DNA of 64,000 nt from Anaeromyxobacter oryzisoli (GCF_022690765.1 NZ_JALCZA010000017.1:1-64000); one strand, 5' to 3'. Shown: positions 1 through 9,026, numbered from the stretch's first letter. A program made the numbers and translations. The notes: generated from the letters alone by a model not told the origin.

Positions 1-41
1 GCTCAGCCACGCGGACCGAGGAGCCCCCGCGCCCTGCCGCG

Positions 42-1115
42 ATGCATGCGACGCCCGCCGCGCCCGCTCCGGCCGCGAGGCCGCTCGCCGCCCCGGCCGC
101 GAGCGCGACCGCCGCCGGCGAGCCCCGCGGCCAGGGCGCCGCCCGCGACCGGCTCGTGGAGGTCGAGCGCAAGGTCGAGGAGGCGTTCGACGGCGTCGAG
201 GCGCGCGTCGCCGAGCTCGCCGCCCGGGCCGGCGTCTCCGCCGGCGCCCACGAGCTTCGCGCTGCGATGGCGCGGCTCCTGCCGGCGCTCCGGGACCGGC
301 TCGGGAGCGCCCCCGCGGACCTGGGGCGGCTGCTCGAGCCGCCGGAGCGGCTCGACCGCGACGGGATGGATCCGCTGCTCGTCGAGCGGGCGGCCCCGCT
401 GGTCGAGCTGCTGTACGCGAGCTGGTGGCGCACCACGGTGCGCGGCATCGAGAACGTCCCCGCGACCGGTCCGGCGATCGTCGTCGCGAACCACGCCGGT
501 GTCGTGCCCTGGGACGCGCTCGTGCTGCGCCACGCCCTGCGGCGCGACCATCCGGCGCACCGGGAGCTCCGTCCGCTGCTCGAGGATCGGGAGGTGGACG
601 CGCCCGTGATCGGCGGCCTCGCGGTCCGGCTCGGCGCGGTGCGCTCGCGCCCGGAGGCGGCGCTGCGCCTGCTCTCCGGCGGCGCGGTCCTCGGCGTCTT
701 CCCGGAGGGGAGCGCCGGGGCCCGGAAGGCCTGGCGCGACCGCTACCGCATCCAGCGCTTCGGGCGCGGAGGGTTCGTGAAGATCGCCCTGCGGGCCGGG
801 GCCACGATCGTGCCCTGCGCCGTGGTCGGGAGCGAGGAGGCTGCGCCCGGGATCTCCCGGACCGGCTGGCTCGCCGAGCGGCTGGGCCTGCCGCTCCTCG
901 CGGCGAACCCCGCGCTCCGCCTCGGCGCCGCGGCGGTGCTCCCGCTCCCCGCCCGGTGGTCGCTCCGCTTCGGCGCTCCGCTCGACCTCAGCGGTCGTGG
1001 GACCGCGGCCGCCGAGGACCCCGCCGTCGTGAACGCGCTCACCGAGCAGGTCCGCGCGGCGCTCCAGGCGATGCTCGACGAGGACGTCGCGGCGCGCACC
1101 TCCGTGTTCCTGTGA
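42..1115 (+). CDS. lysophospholipid acyltransferase (PlsC-like) family protein
   Basis: Probably transfers an acyl chain to a lysophospholipid or glycerol-phosphate acceptor at the cytoplasmic membrane. The central motif NHAGVVPWD (residues 150-158) is the H-X6-D form of the acyltransferase catalytic motif, and VFPEGSAG (219-226) is the acceptor-binding FPEG block about 70 residues later. The C-terminal part continues with the usual hydrophobic strands. The first 35 residues are Ala/Pro-rich low complexity. The frame is open to the window's left edge, so the true start may lie upstream or at a later codon. The substrate cannot be told from sequence. It stands alone, with 217 bp before the next gene on the same strand. 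Confidence 0.8.
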   Translation: MHATPAAPAPAARPLAAPAASATAAGEPRGQGAARDRLVEVERKVEEAFDGVEARVAELAARAGVSAGAHELRAAMARLLPALRDRLGSAPADLGRLLEPPERLDRDGMDPLLVERAAPLVELLYASWWRTTVRGIENVPATGPAIVVANHAGVVPWDALVLRHALRRDHPAHRELRPLLEDREVDAPVIGGLAVRLGAVRSRPEAALRLLSGGAVLGVFPEGSAGARKAWRDRYRIQRFGRGGFVKIALRAGATIVPCAVVGSEEAAPGISRTGWLAERLGLPLLAANPALRLGAAAVLPLPARWSLRFGAPLDLSGRGTAAAEDPAVVNALTEQVRAALQAMLDEDVAARTSVFL

Positions 1116-1332
1116 TGAGGGGCGCGATCCGGCGACCCCCGCCACGACCGCCGCCTGCGCGCCGGAGCGCGTAGCGAGCGCGACCGGGTGCGTCATCTCG
1201 TCGGTCCGCTCGACGCGAACGCACGCCGCGGCAGGGGATGCGTGCCGCGACGGCGAGCACCACCCTCATGAAAGGGAGGAACGACGGCGAGGGGCCGGGC
1301 CAGCGCAGGGTGCCCGGAGGAGGGAGGGGAAG

Positions 1333-1740
1333 ATGCTCGAGACGACGACCTTCGAGCCCACGGCCGCGGCGGACGTCCACAAGGAGGCGTTCATCCGCCT
1401 CATGGCCGAGACCCTCCCGCTCGCCGGCTACCGGGGCGTCCGCGCGGATCTCCCTGGGTGGGAGGTCCCCGAGGTGATCCACGGCGCGATGCGCGATCAC
1501 CGGCCCAGCCTCTCGTGCGAGGCCCCCAAGCCGACGTTCCTGGACGTGCTCTCGCCCGGACCGGTGGCGCTCGAGGAGGTGGCGAGCCGGTGGCAGCTCT
1601 TCGCCTCCGCCGCCGAGCTCACCGGCGGCGAGTTCCACGTCGTGCTCCCGCGGTGGATCGCCGGGCGCGACGGGCGGACGATCGCGAAGCAGATCGCGGA
1701 GCTCGTCGGGGTGCACATCGGGTACATCTGGGCGGTCTGA
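1333..1740 (+). CDS. conserved-looking small protein of unknown function (135 aa)
   Basis: I do not recognise the family. The start is well supported: a strong purine-rich ribosome-binding site (GGAGGAGGGAGGGGAAG) lies directly before the ATG. The protein is mixed alpha/beta without signal peptide, membrane segment or cysteine cluster, and is predicted to be cytoplasmic. It has one cysteine and a fairly even acidic/basic balance. The next gene is convergent and ends 34 bp away, so this is a single-gene unit. Third-position GC is high, like the neighbours. Confidence 0.65.
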   Translation: MLETTTFEPTAAADVHKEAFIRLMAETLPLAGYRGVRADLPGWEVPEVIHGAMRDHRPSLSCEAPKPTFLDVLSPGPVALEEVASRWQLFASAAELTGGEFHVVLPRWIAGRDGRTIAKQIAELVGVHIGYIWAV

Positions 1741-1774
1741 CGGATCGGGCCCTGGTCGCCAACGCTTCCTTCCT

Positions 1775-2620
1775 TCAGTACCCTGCCCGCCCCCGCCGCT
1801 CCGGCTCCTTCTCGGGCGGCGCCTCGGGCAGGTCGGCCTTGCCGGCCTCCACCGCCGCCACCGACCGCAGGAACGCCCAGACCTGGCGCGCCGCGAGCTC
1901 GCCGGGCGGGTTCTCCGGCGTGTCCGCCCAGCCCGGGTGGCTGGCGAGCAGCGCCGTGAAGGTCGTCGGCGCGATGCGATCCGCGACCCGGGTCAGGTCG
2001 GGCCCGACCTCTCCCCCCGCCTTCCGCAGCCGGTGACAGGCGGTGCAGCGGGCGCCGAAGTGGTCCGCCCCGGGGCGCGCGCCCTCGGGGGCGCCGTACG
2101 GGACCGCCAGCGCCCGACCGAACGTGGTGTACCCGTTCACGATCTCGATCGCGACCACGTCGTGCGCCCACCACTGCCGGGCGCGGGGATCCGTGAGCAG
2201 CGCCCGCTGGTCCGCCCCCGGCCACGCCACGACCGTGTCCGGGATGGGGACCCCGTCGGCGCGGTCCGCCAGCACCGGGCGCAGCATGCGCACGAAGGTG
2301 AGCGGGATCGGGACCGCCCGCCGATCGGCGGTGCGGATCACGGCGGTGTCGGCCCCCTTGACCAGCTCGACCCGCTCGATCGCGAGCTGCGCCAGCTCCG
2401 GCCCCTCCCAGACCGCCGTCCGCGAGGTGGCCGGATCCATCCCCTCCACCTTCCGGTGCGGCAGCGCGTCGAGGTCGGCCTTCCCGAGCCGGAACGGGCC
2501 GCCCTTCACGGCCCCGCGGACCTCGAGGACCGTCTCGCCGCGAGGCGGGCCGGCCGGCAGCCGGGGTCCGGCGGAGCAGCCGGCGAAGCCGAGGAGGAGC
2601 GTTGCGATGGCCTTTTTCAT
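1775..2620 (-). CDS. lipoprotein c-type cytochrome with an N-terminal sulfite-oxidase-like region
   Basis: A 281-residue exported electron-transfer protein. The start at 2620 gives MKKAIATLLLGFAGC, a lipobox with Cys15 as the lipidation site. Residues about 30-165 resemble the oxidoreductase molybdopterin-binding fold (VLEVRGAVKGGPF, then a run of strands). Residues 192-196 are a single haem-binding CTACH motif, followed by GPDLT as in cytochrome c. No methionine follows the haem motif, so the usual Met axial ligand is missing and His or another residue may serve. The tail is acidic and proline-rich. The frame stays open far upstream, but the lipobox fixes the start. It could be a partner of a quinol or metal-respiration chain; no partner gene is adjacent. 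Confidence 0.7.
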   Translation of the reverse strand: MKKAIATLLLGFAGCSAGPRLPAGPPRGETVLEVRGAVKGGPFRLGKADLDALPHRKVEGMDPATSRTAVWEGPELAQLAIERVELVKGADTAVIRTADRRAVPIPLTFVRMLRPVLADRADGVPIPDTVVAWPGADQRALLTDPRARQWWAHDVVAIEIVNGYTTFGRALAVPYGAPEGARPGADHFGARCTACHRLRKAGGEVGPDLTRVADRIAPTTFTALLASHPGWADTPENPPGELAARQVWAFLRSVAAVEAGKADLPEAPPEKEPERRGRAGY

Positions 2621-2672
2621 GAGCGGTCTTTGGGCTATGTTCCCGGTCCCCTTCACCGTGGAGCGATCCAGC

Positions 2673-2873
2673 ATGGCACGCGCCTTCATCGGAAGCATGG
2701 AATGCCGGGTGACCGTCGACAAGGATCTCGGCGGAAACTGGGCCGTCGCCGTGATCGTCCCCTCCGCGGCGCCACTCATCGTCAAGCTCCAGGGCAACGA
2801 CAAGGAGAAGGCGACGAAGGGGGCGCTGGAGATCCTCCAGAAGGTCGGGAAGATCGACCGCTTCGAGGTGTAG
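2673..2873 (+). CDS. small protein of unknown function (66 aa)
   Basis: Divergent from the cytochrome lipoprotein, with only 52 bp between their starts. The product is compact and well mixed, with a beta-rich first half (GNWAVAVIVPSAAPLIVKL) and an alpha-helical charged end (DKEKATKGALEILQKVGK). This looks like a genuine small domain rather than a shadow frame. A second ATG at 2697 is an equally possible start. No family recognised. Confidence 0.55.
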   Translation: MARAFIGSMECRVTVDKDLGGNWAVAVIVPSAAPLIVKLQGNDKEKATKGALEILQKVGKIDRFEV

Positions 2874-3376
2874 CGCGTCGGGCCGCGCCGCGCCGCCCGC
2901 GCGGCCGAGCCGGACAACTGTCTAGACGTCCTCGCCCGAGGGACCATGCGTGCGCGCCGCGACGGTTTCGCGCGGCGCCCGGCTGCAACCCGGCGAAGGT
3001 GCGGGTTACCCGCGCGTCGCACTCGTTGAAGGTGAACATCGTCGAGGTGGACAAGCCCGGGAGGATCACCCCCGGCTTTCCGCCCGTCACCGCGAGGCAG
3101 ATCGGCTTCCCGGGCTCGAGCGTCGCGCGTGCACGACCACGCCCGCGCCCGACCGAGAGAAGTTTTCGCGGACCACGCGTCCGCCGCGCGGACGGCCGCC
3201 GCCTGCCCAAGTCCGGACTTCCGGCGATTCCTCCTCGGCACGCCGGTTGCCCCGCGACGCCCGACCGAGAGAAGCTTTCGCGGACCACGCGTCCGCCGCG
3301 CGGACGGCCGCCGCCTGCCCAAGTCCGGACTTCCGGCGATTCCTCCTCGGCACGCCGGTTGCCCTGGGCCTCGGGC
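2874..3376. other. gene-free stretch holding two structured repeat units
   Basis: No convincing gene. Its right half is the tandem repeat pair listed next. The left half (about 2940-3140) has protein-like stretches in frames on both strands, possibly a decayed fragment, but no start or Shine-Dalgarno site that I would trust. Confidence 0.5.
3147..3364. repeat. two direct copies of a 106-bp palindrome-rich unit (REP-like), period 112 bp
   Basis: Copies lie at 3147-3252 and 3259-3364 and differ at one base in the aligned part (AGTTTT versus AGCTTT). Each unit begins with GCCCGACCGAGAGAAG. It then holds a perfect 7-bp-arm hairpin (CGTCCGC-CGC-GCGGACG at 3178-3194 and 3290-3306), the perfect 12-bp palindrome AAGTCCGGACTT (3209-3220, 3321-3332), and a CCGGCG...CGCCGG pair (3221-3246, 3333-3358). 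The second copy ends 12 bp before the start codon of the REP-type transposase. Confidence 0.9.
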
Positions 3377-4276
3377 ATGACCGCGCCCAGGCAACTTTTC
3401 GAGGGCACCACCTATCTCGTCACGCGCCGTTGCTCGGAACGCCGCTTCTTCCTCCGGCCGTCGAGGAAGACCGACGCCATCTTCCTGTACGTCCTCGCAC
3501 TCGCCGCGAACCGGTACGAGATCCAGGTGCACGCGTTCTGCGTGCTCTCGACCCACTTCCACCTGGTCGTAACCGACCCGCACGCCCGGCTCCCCGAGTT
3601 CCACCGCTACCTCGACGGCCTGGTCGCCCGGGCGATGAACTGCTCCCTCGGCCGGTGGGACGGCTTCTGGGAGCGAGACAGCTACAGCGCCGTCCGGCTC
3701 GAGAACGACAACGCGGTCATCGAGAAGTTGGTCTACGTCCTCGCGAATCCCGTCGCCGCCGGTCTCGTTCGCCGCGGCCTGGAGTGGCCGGGGCTCTGGT
3801 CCGATCCCGCCCTGATCGGCGGAGAGCCGATCATCGCCGAGCGGCCGACAGAGTTCTTCCGCAAGATGGGCCGCATGCCGGCCTCGGTGAGCCTCCAGCT
3901 CCACAGGCCTCCCGGGTTCGAGTCGGACGCCGCCTTCCCCGAGCGGCTGGGCAAGGAACTGCGCGACGCCGAGGACCGCGCAGCGGCGGAGCTCGCGGGT
4001 GAAGGCCGCTCCTTCCTCGGCGCAGCCCGCGTCCTCGCCCAGAAGCCCTACGCGCGCCCCGCTCCCGGCGAGCCGCGGCGGGGGCTCAATCCTCGAGTCG
4101 CGTGCCGAACCAAGTGGAAGCGGATCGAGGCCCTCCAGCGGCTCGAGGAGTTCGGATGGGCCTACCGGAAGGCGCTCGAGTTCTGGAGGGCGGGCGTACG
4201 CAACGTCCTCTTTCCCCCCGGCACGTGGCTCATGCGCGTCCAGCACGCCGCGCTGTGCGGCGAGGCATGCGGATAG
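3377..4276 (+). CDS. REP-associated tyrosine transposase (RAYT, IS200/IS605-like Y1 HUH nuclease)
   Basis: A single-strand DNA transposase of the Y1/HUH class, 299 aa. Residues 58-65 (STHFHLVV) carry the metal-binding His60-X-His62 pair. Residues around 118-131 (LVYVLANPVAAGLV) match the conserved RAYT block, which contains a tyrosine (Tyr120) near the expected nucleophile region. The Cys/Arg-rich N-terminus (TTYLVTRRCSERRFF) is typical of the family. The start at 3377 follows the second repeat unit directly. RAYTs are domesticated, usually single-copy, and linked to REP palindromes. Here palindromic units sit just upstream and motif-sharing inverted units sit downstream at 4485-4597. It appears intact. 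Confidence 0.85.
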   Translation: MTAPRQLFEGTTYLVTRRCSERRFFLRPSRKTDAIFLYVLALAANRYEIQVHAFCVLSTHFHLVVTDPHARLPEFHRYLDGLVARAMNCSLGRWDGFWERDSYSAVRLENDNAVIEKLVYVLANPVAAGLVRRGLEWPGLWSDPALIGGEPIIAERPTEFFRKMGRMPASVSLQLHRPPGFESDAAFPERLGKELRDAEDRAAAELAGEGRSFLGAARVLAQKPYARPAPGEPRRGLNPRVACRTKWKRIEALQRLEEFGWAYRKALEFWRAGVRNVLFPPGTWLMRVQHAALCGEACG

Positions 4277-4606
4277 CTCCATCGCTCCACCAGTCAACGC
4301 AGGCCCCGCCGACTCTCCCGATGAGCCGCCGCGGGATAGCGCACATCGCCACACCAGCGTTCGAGCACCTTGGATGGCGTTCGGGCTCTCGTTGTGCGCT
4401 ATTCCCGGCGCTCATTGCGTCTCGTTAGGGAGTCTTGCCTCGCCATTCCGCTCCCGGACCCCGATCCGGGCCATCGTTTGTGCAGTCCCTTCGTCCTCCT
4501 TCCCCGCACTACTCTCGGTCGGGGCGGGGACTGATCTGGCCCGTCGTGCGCGGTCCCTTCGTCATCCTTCCCCGCACTACTCTCGGTCGGGGCGGGGGGC
4601 GGGGCG
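4277..4606. other. intergenic region downstream of the RAYT gene, repeat-bearing
   Basis: No gene supported. It includes an imperfect inverted pair of about 13 bp (GGGATAGCGCACA near 4332 and TGTGCGCTATTCCC near 4393). The segment containing GCGCTCATTGCGTCTCG (4408-4424) resembles a stretch at 41959-41975. The duplicated 45-bp unit listed next also lies here. Confidence 0.5.
4485..4597. repeat. two 45-bp direct repeats carrying the inverted CGACCGAGAG motif
   Basis: Copies at 4485-4529 and 4553-4597 differ at one base and have a 68-bp period. Each ends with ACTACTCTCGGTCGGGGC. Read on the other strand this is GCCCCGACCGAGAG followed by TAGT, the same core as the units upstream of the transposase but in opposite orientation. 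The RAYT gene is therefore bracketed by oppositely oriented copies of one motif. Confidence 0.85.
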
Positions 4607-5356
4607 TCACGGTCCCTCGACCCGCACGACCCCGTCGGCGGGGAGTGCAGCGAGGAGCGCGGCGAGCGCGGCCTGGACGGCGGCGAGGTCCTTCGACTCG
4701 ACGGTGAGCTTCACCTTGTGGTCGGCGCCGTCGAACCGGGGGTAGCTCCCGATCTCGACCGCGGGGTGCGCGGCGACGACGGCGTCGAGGGCGGGCGCGA
4801 AGACCTCCTCGCCGATCGAGAGGAACACCGAGGCGAGGCGCCAGGGCGGGGCCTGCAGCAGCGGCGCGATGGCGTCGAGCTGGTACCGGAAGAAGCGCGG
4901 CACGCCGGGGAGCATCACGACGTTCTCCACCGCGAGCGTCGGGTACCCGGGGTCGCCGAGCAGGCGCGTCCCCTCGGGCACGTCCGCCATCCGGAGGGCG
5001 GCGTCGGGCGGCTCGGCGCCGCCGTGGTGCGCCCGGTACATCGCCCGGATGCCGTCCGCGAGCGCCGCGGACCGACCGACGCGGCGGCCGAAAGCGCGGG
5101 CGACGGCGCGGGGCGTGAGGTCGTCGTGCGTCGGGCCGACCCCGCCGGAGGTGAAGCACCAGTCCGCGCGCCGCCGGAGCAGGTCGAGCGACCCGACGAT
5201 GTCCTCCTCGCGGTCCGGCACGGTGTGGACGGCGAGGAGCTGGACGCCGAGCTCCCGCAGGCGTCGGGCGGCATACGGCCCGTTCTCGTCCTGCACCTTC
5301 GCCGAGAGGACCTCGCTCCCGATCACGACGAGGGCGGCGGTGGGGGTGTCGGCCAT
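4607..5356 (-). CDS. CinA-like / molybdopterin-binding (MoCF) domain protein
   Basis: A 249-aa protein with the MoCF-biosynthesis/CinA N-terminal fold. It begins with strand VVIGSEVL and has the signature SGGVGPTHDDLT at about residues 70-81, followed by VMLPGVP. CinA proteins are usually about 410 aa with a C-terminal nicotinamide-nucleotide amidase. That domain is absent, so this is the short form, for which nucleotide-sugar or NAD-related pyrophosphatase activity has been proposed in relatives. It is the last gene of a minus-strand operon, 36 bp after tmk. Exact substrate unknown. Confidence 0.8.
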   Translation of the reverse strand: MADTPTAALVVIGSEVLSAKVQDENGPYAARRLRELGVQLLAVHTVPDREEDIVGSLDLLRRRADWCFTSGGVGPTHDDLTPRAVARAFGRRVGRSAALADGIRAMYRAHHGGAEPPDAALRMADVPEGTRLLGDPGYPTLAVENVVMLPGVPRFFRYQLDAIAPLLQAPPWRLASVFLSIGEEVFAPALDAVVAAHPAVEIGSYPRFDGADHKVKLTVESKDLAAVQAALAALLAALPADGVVRVEGP

Positions 5357-5392
5357 GCTCCCTCCGCGCGCCGGCGGCGCGCTCCTCCGGAC

Positions 5393-6064
5393 CTAATCGA
5401 GCGCCGCGACCGCCGCCCAGATCGCCTCGGCCACCGCGTCCACCGCGAGCGCGCCGTCCACCTCGACGATCCGGTCGCCGGCGGCACGGCGGGCCTCCAG
5501 CGCCCGCTCGTAGCTCGCGGCGACCCGCCGCTGGAACCCGTCCACCTCGAAGATCTCGCGGTCGAGGCTGGCGGCCCGCCGGCGTGGCAGCGCGACCCGG
5601 GGCGACACGCGCAGGAAGACGGTCAGGTCCGGCGCGGGGGCGGCCCGGTTGATCTCCGCGACCCAGTCCATGTCCCCGAACGCCGCGCCCTGGTACGCGA
5701 GGGACGAGAGCGTGTACCGGTCCGAGATCACCTGGACGCCGGCGGCGAGCTTGGGCGCGATCTCGTCGGCGTGGTGATCGAGCCGGTCCGCGGCGAAGAG
5801 CAGCGCGAGGGCCCGGGGATCGAAGGCGCGGCCGTCGCGGCCGGCGACCCGGCCCGAGAGCACCTGCCGGACGAGCGCCCCCGCGGGCCCGCCGGACGGC
5901 TCCGCGGTGACGTGGACGCGGCGCCCGGCGGCGCGGAGCCGCTCGCCGAGGAGCCTCGCCTGCGTGGTGGTGCCCGCCCCGTCCAGCCCCTCGAGGACGA
6001 CGAAGCGGCCGGCGGCGGTCCTCCGCCGCCTCGCGCCGGAGGCCCCCCGCCCCCGGTGCTTCAC
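5393..6064 (-). CDS. tmk: thymidylate (dTMP) kinase with altered P-loop
   Basis: Phosphorylates dTMP to dTDP for DNA synthesis; 223 aa. Seen: P-loop region VVLEGLDGAGTTTQ, the DR(Y/H) motif SDRYTLSSLAYQG for nucleotide binding, and a Lid-type Arg-rich segment (PRRRAASLDRE). The P-loop has Thr where the usual Lys of GxxGxGK(S/T) sits, and an Arg-rich lid may compensate. The start is GTG at 6064, chosen because it overlaps the TGA of the upstream membrane-protein gene (GTGA, 6061-6064), suggesting translational coupling. An upstream extension of the frame lies wholly inside that other gene and is not used. Confidence 0.85.
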   Translation of the reverse strand: MKHRGRGASGARRRRTAAGRFVVLEGLDGAGTTTQARLLGERLRAAGRRVHVTAEPSGGPAGALVRQVLSGRVAGRDGRAFDPRALALLFAADRLDHHADEIAPKLAAGVQVISDRYTLSSLAYQGAAFGDMDWVAEINRAAPAPDLTVFLRVSPRVALPRRRAASLDREIFEVDGFQRRVAASYERALEARRAAGDRIVEVDGALAVDAVAEAIWAAVAALD

Positions 6065-6447
6065 GGATCGAGCCTCAGGGTCTCGCGCAGCGCGCGGAGG
6101 CGGGCGAAGCGGGCGTCCTCCTCGCGCATGAGCCGCCGCGCCTGCAGCAGCGCGCGGATCGCGAAGAAGAGGATGATCACCGTCACGACGACCGCGACGA
6201 TGAAGAAGAGCGGGCGCTTGCCGATCACCTTGCGGACGGCGCCCGGCTTGAGCTTCCCCCAGCGGTCCCACGCGAGCTTGAAGCTCGTCCCGGCCCCGAT
6301 CAACCCCGCGAAGAAGAGGTACAGGCTGCGCCGCACGGAGTCGATGGAGCGGCGCGTCTCGAGCTGCTTCGCGAGGACGTCGTACTCAGCGCGGAGCGCG
6401 ACGGGGTCGCCGGCGGGCTGCACGGTGGGCTGCGAGGGGGTGCTCAT
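6061..6447 (-). CDS. small inner-membrane protein of unknown function (128 aa)
   Basis: There are two hydrophobic segments, about residues 45-65 (LYLFFAGLIGAGTSFKLAW) and 80-105 (PLFFIVAVVVTVIILFFAI), separated by a basic loop. A charged Arg-rich tail (QARRLMREEDARFARLRAL) is probably cytoplasmic. The gene sits 12 bp after thrC and overlaps tmk by 4 bp, so it is firmly inside the operon. No family recognised. Confidence 0.7.
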   Translation of the reverse strand: MSTPSQPTVQPAGDPVALRAEYDVLAKQLETRRSIDSVRRSLYLFFAGLIGAGTSFKLAWDRWGKLKPGAVRKVIGKRPLFFIVAVVVTVIILFFAIRALLQARRLMREEDARFARLRALRETLRLDP

Positions 6448-6459
6448 GGGAGGCCGTTT

Positions 6460-7818
6460 CTATCCTCGCCCGAACCGGGCGGCAATCGCGTCCTGGACCG
6501 CGCCGAGGGACGCGGGGAGCTTCACGCCCGGGTTGCGCAGCGCCGGGGTGACGCCCGCGAGCGTGCCCTCGTGGTAGCCGACCTTGAAGTCGGAGAACTT
6601 GAGGCCGTGGGCGGTGGAGATCACCACCACCCGCTCCCCCTTCTTCACGACGCCGCGCGCGGCGAGCTTCTCGAGGGCGGCGAGCGCCACGCCGGTGTGC
6701 GGGCAGGTGAACATCCCGGCCCGGTCCGCGCGCGCCGCCGCGTCCGCGAGCTCCTGCTCGGTCGCCTGCTCGACGATCCCGTCGAGCGCCTCGAGGGCGC
6801 GGAGCGCCCGCTTCGCGGAGACCGGCGCGCCGATCTGGATCGCCGACGCGAGCGTCCGCCGCGCCGTCACCGGCTCCACCTCGACCGAGGGCGTCGGCCG
6901 CACGTGCGCGCCGGTGGTCGCCCGCCAGAGCGGGTTCGCGTTCTCCGCCTGGGCGACGACGAGCCGCGGCAGCCGCTCGACGAGGCCGAGCTGCTTCAGG
7001 AGCTGGAAGCCCTTCCCCACCGCGCTCGCGTTCCCGAGGTTCCCGCCCGGGATGACGATCCAGTCCGGCGACGTCCAGCCGAGCTGCTGCGCGATCTCGA
7101 TCGAGGCGGTCTTCTGCCCCTCGATGCGGAGCGAGTTCATCGAGTTCGCGAGGTAGATGTCCTTCGTCTCGGCGAGCTGCCGCACGACGGCCATGCAGCC
7201 GTCGAAGTCGGTGTCGAGCTCGAGGACGAGCGCGCCGTTCGAGATCGGCTGGACGAGCTGCGCCGTCGAGATCTTGCCGCGCGGCAGCAGGACCACGCTG
7301 GGGATCCCGGCCGCCGCGCAGTACGCGGAGAGCGCCGCCGAGGTGTCGCCCGTGGACGCGCACGCGACCGCCCGGACCGTGCCGCCGCGCGCGCGCATCT
7401 CCTTCACGGCGGAGACGAGCACGGTCATCCCGAGGTCCTTGAAGGACCCGGTGTGCGTGACGCCGCACTCCTTCAGCCACACGTCGTCGAGGCCGAGCTC
7501 GCGGGCGTACCGATCGATCCGGAGCAGCGGGCTGCCGCCCTCGAACATCGACACGACGTTCTCGTCGGCGAGCTGGGGGTAGACCCACTCCTTCTTGCCC
7601 CACACCCCCGAGCCGTACGGCCAGCGCCCCAGCTTGAAGCGGCCGTCGAAGAGGGCCTTCCACTCGTCCGCCGAACGGCCCGCCAAGGCGGCGCGATCGT
7701 GCTCGACCTCGAGGAGCCCGCCGCAGCGGGGGCACGAGTAGACGACGTCGGTGAGCGCGGCGCGGAAGTCGCAGCCGCCGGCGCAGCGGAACCAGGCCGA
7801 GAAGACGGGCTCCGCCAT
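6460..7818 (-). CDS. thrC: threonine synthase
   Basis: Converts O-phosphohomoserine to threonine with PLP; 452 aa. The start at 7818 is fixed by the N-terminal zinc-ribbon-like segment (CAGGC then CPRCGG, residues about 13-35) seen in the long threonine-synthase class. The PLP lysine lies in [10 protein letters not shown], with a GSSG-like phosphate cradle at [10 protein letters not shown] and a GGNLGNA block. It lies 2 bp from the upstream aminotransferase, so the two are cotranscribed. The product may feed the aminotransferase's amino-acid pathway, but that is inference. Confidence 0.93.
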   Translation of the reverse strand: MAEPVFSAWFRCAGGCDFRAALTDVVYSCPRCGGLLEVEHDRAALAGRSADEWKALFDGRFKLGRWPYGSGVWGKKEWVYPQLADENVVSMFEGGSPLLRIDRYARELGLDDVWLKECGVTHTGSFKDLGMTVLVSAVKEMRARGGTVRAVACASTGDTSAALSAYCAAAGIPSVVLLPRGKISTAQLVQPISNGALVLELDTDFDGCMAVVRQLAETKDIYLANSMNSLRIEGQKTASIEIAQQLGWTSPDWIVIPGGNLGNASAVGKGFQLLKQLGLVERLPRLVVAQAENANPLWRATTGAHVRPTPSVEVEPVTARRTLASAIQIGAPVSAKRALRALEALDGIVEQATEQELADAAARADRAGMFTCPHTGVALAALEKLAARGVVKKGERVVVISTAHGLKFSDFKVGYHEGTLAGVTPALRNPGVKLPASLGAVQDAIAARFGRG

Positions 7819-7820
7819 CG

Positions 7821-9026
7821 CTACTTCCCGCCCGGGCCCTTCTGGAGGAACCGCTGGATGCGCTCGGCGGCGAGCTGAACCCGCGGCTCGTCCACGATGA
7901 GCGCGATCCGGACGAAGCCGTCGCCCGCCTTGCCGAAGCCGATGCCCGGCGCGACGGCGACGCCCGCCTCGTCGATGAGCCGCTTCGCGAACTCGAGCGA
8001 GCCGAGGTGCCGGAAGGGCTCCGGGATCGGCGCCCAGGCGAACATGCTCGCGGCGGGGGGCGGGATCTTCCAGCCGGCCTCGCCGAAGTGCCGGACCAGC
8101 GCGTCGCGCCGCCGGTGGTACCGGTCGCGGATCTGCACCACCTCGTCGTCGCACTCGTCGAGCGCGGTGACGGCCGCCTGCTGCACGGCGCCGAAGAGCC
8201 CGTAGTCGAGGTAGCTCTTCACGCGGGCCGCGGCGGCGACCAGGGTGGCGCTGCCGCCGCAGAAGCCGACGCGCCAGCCCGGCATGCTGTAGCTCTTCGA
8301 GAGCGACATGAACTCGAGCGTCCGCTCCCGCGCGCCGGGGACGGCGAGCATCGACGGGGTCTTCTGCCCGTCGAACACGATGTCGCTGTAGGCGAGGTCG
8401 GAGACGATGAACAGATCCCGCGCCTCGGCGAACCGGACGATCTTCTCGAAGAGCTCGGGCGTCGCCACCGCGGCGGTGGGGTTCGCCGGGAAGTTCACCA
8501 CGATGCCCTTCGGCCGCCGCTCGGCCTTCTCGGTGGCCTCGACGAGCGACTCGAAGAAGTCCACGCCCGGGCCGACGGTCACCGGGACCGACTCGGCGCC
8601 GGCGAGGACCGCGCCGAAGGCGTGGATCGGGTACGTCGGCGACGGGGCGAGCACGGTGTCGCCCTCGGAGAGCATCGCCATGAGCGCGTGCCCGATCCCC
8701 TCCTTGGACCCGATCGAGATGAGCACCTCGCGCTCCGGGTCCAGCTCGACGCCGTGGCGGCGCTTGAACCAGCGGGCCGCGGCCGCGCGCAGCTCGGGGA
8801 GACCGCGCGGGTTCAGGTACCGGTGGTAGCGCGGCTCCCGGGCGGCCGCCTCGAGCCGGTCCACGATCCGCTGCGGCGTCGGGGTGTCCGGGTTTCCCAT
8901 CGAGAAGTCCACCACGTCCACGCCGCGGGCGATCGCCTCGTCGCGGAAGCGATCCGTGATGGTGAACACGTACAGCGGCAGGCGCTTGACGCGCGCGAAG
9001 ACCTCGGGGTCGTTGAAAGTTTTCAT
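7821..9026 (-). CDS. class I/II aminotransferase (AlaC/YfdZ-like)
   Basis: A fold-type I PLP aminotransferase of 401 aa. It shows the N-terminal [13 protein letters not shown] block, the substrate/PLP region [10 protein letters not shown], the Asp-X-Ala-Tyr segment VSDLAYSDI and the PLP lysine in [15 protein letters not shown]. The terminal Arg block is FVRIALI. These features match the alanine/LL-DAP-type branch (AlaC, YfdZ). The start ATG at 9026 opens at the conserved N-terminus; the open frame upstream has no matching domain. It is the first gene of the operon running aminotransferase-thrC-membrane protein-tmk-cinA-like. The exact amino donor is not determinable. Confidence 0.85.
   Translation of the reverse strand: MKTFNDPEVFARVKRLPLYVFTITDRFRDEAIARGVDVVDFSMGNPDTPTPQRIVDRLEAAAREPRYHRYLNPRGLPELRAAAARWFKRRHGVELDPEREVLISIGSKEGIGHALMAMLSEGDTVLAPSPTYPIHAFGAVLAGAESVPVTVGPGVDFFESLVEATEKAERRPKGIVVNFPANPTAAVATPELFEKIVRFAEARDLFIVSDLAYSDIVFDGQKTPSMLAVPGARERTLEFMSLSKSYSMPGWRVGFCGGSATLVAAAARVKSYLDYGLFGAVQQAAVTALDECDDEVVQIRDRYHRRRDALVRHFGEAGWKIPPPAASMFAWAPIPEPFRHLGSLEFAKRLIDEAGVAVAPGIGFGKAGDGFVRIALIVDEPRVQLAAERIQRFLQKGPGGK

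Noticed and set aside
2940..3140. Protein-like segment on the minus strand (ICLAVTGGKPGVILPGL)
   Set aside because: The frame runs into repeats with no start or Shine-Dalgarno, and the opposite strand looks equally protein-like. At best a decayed gene fragment.
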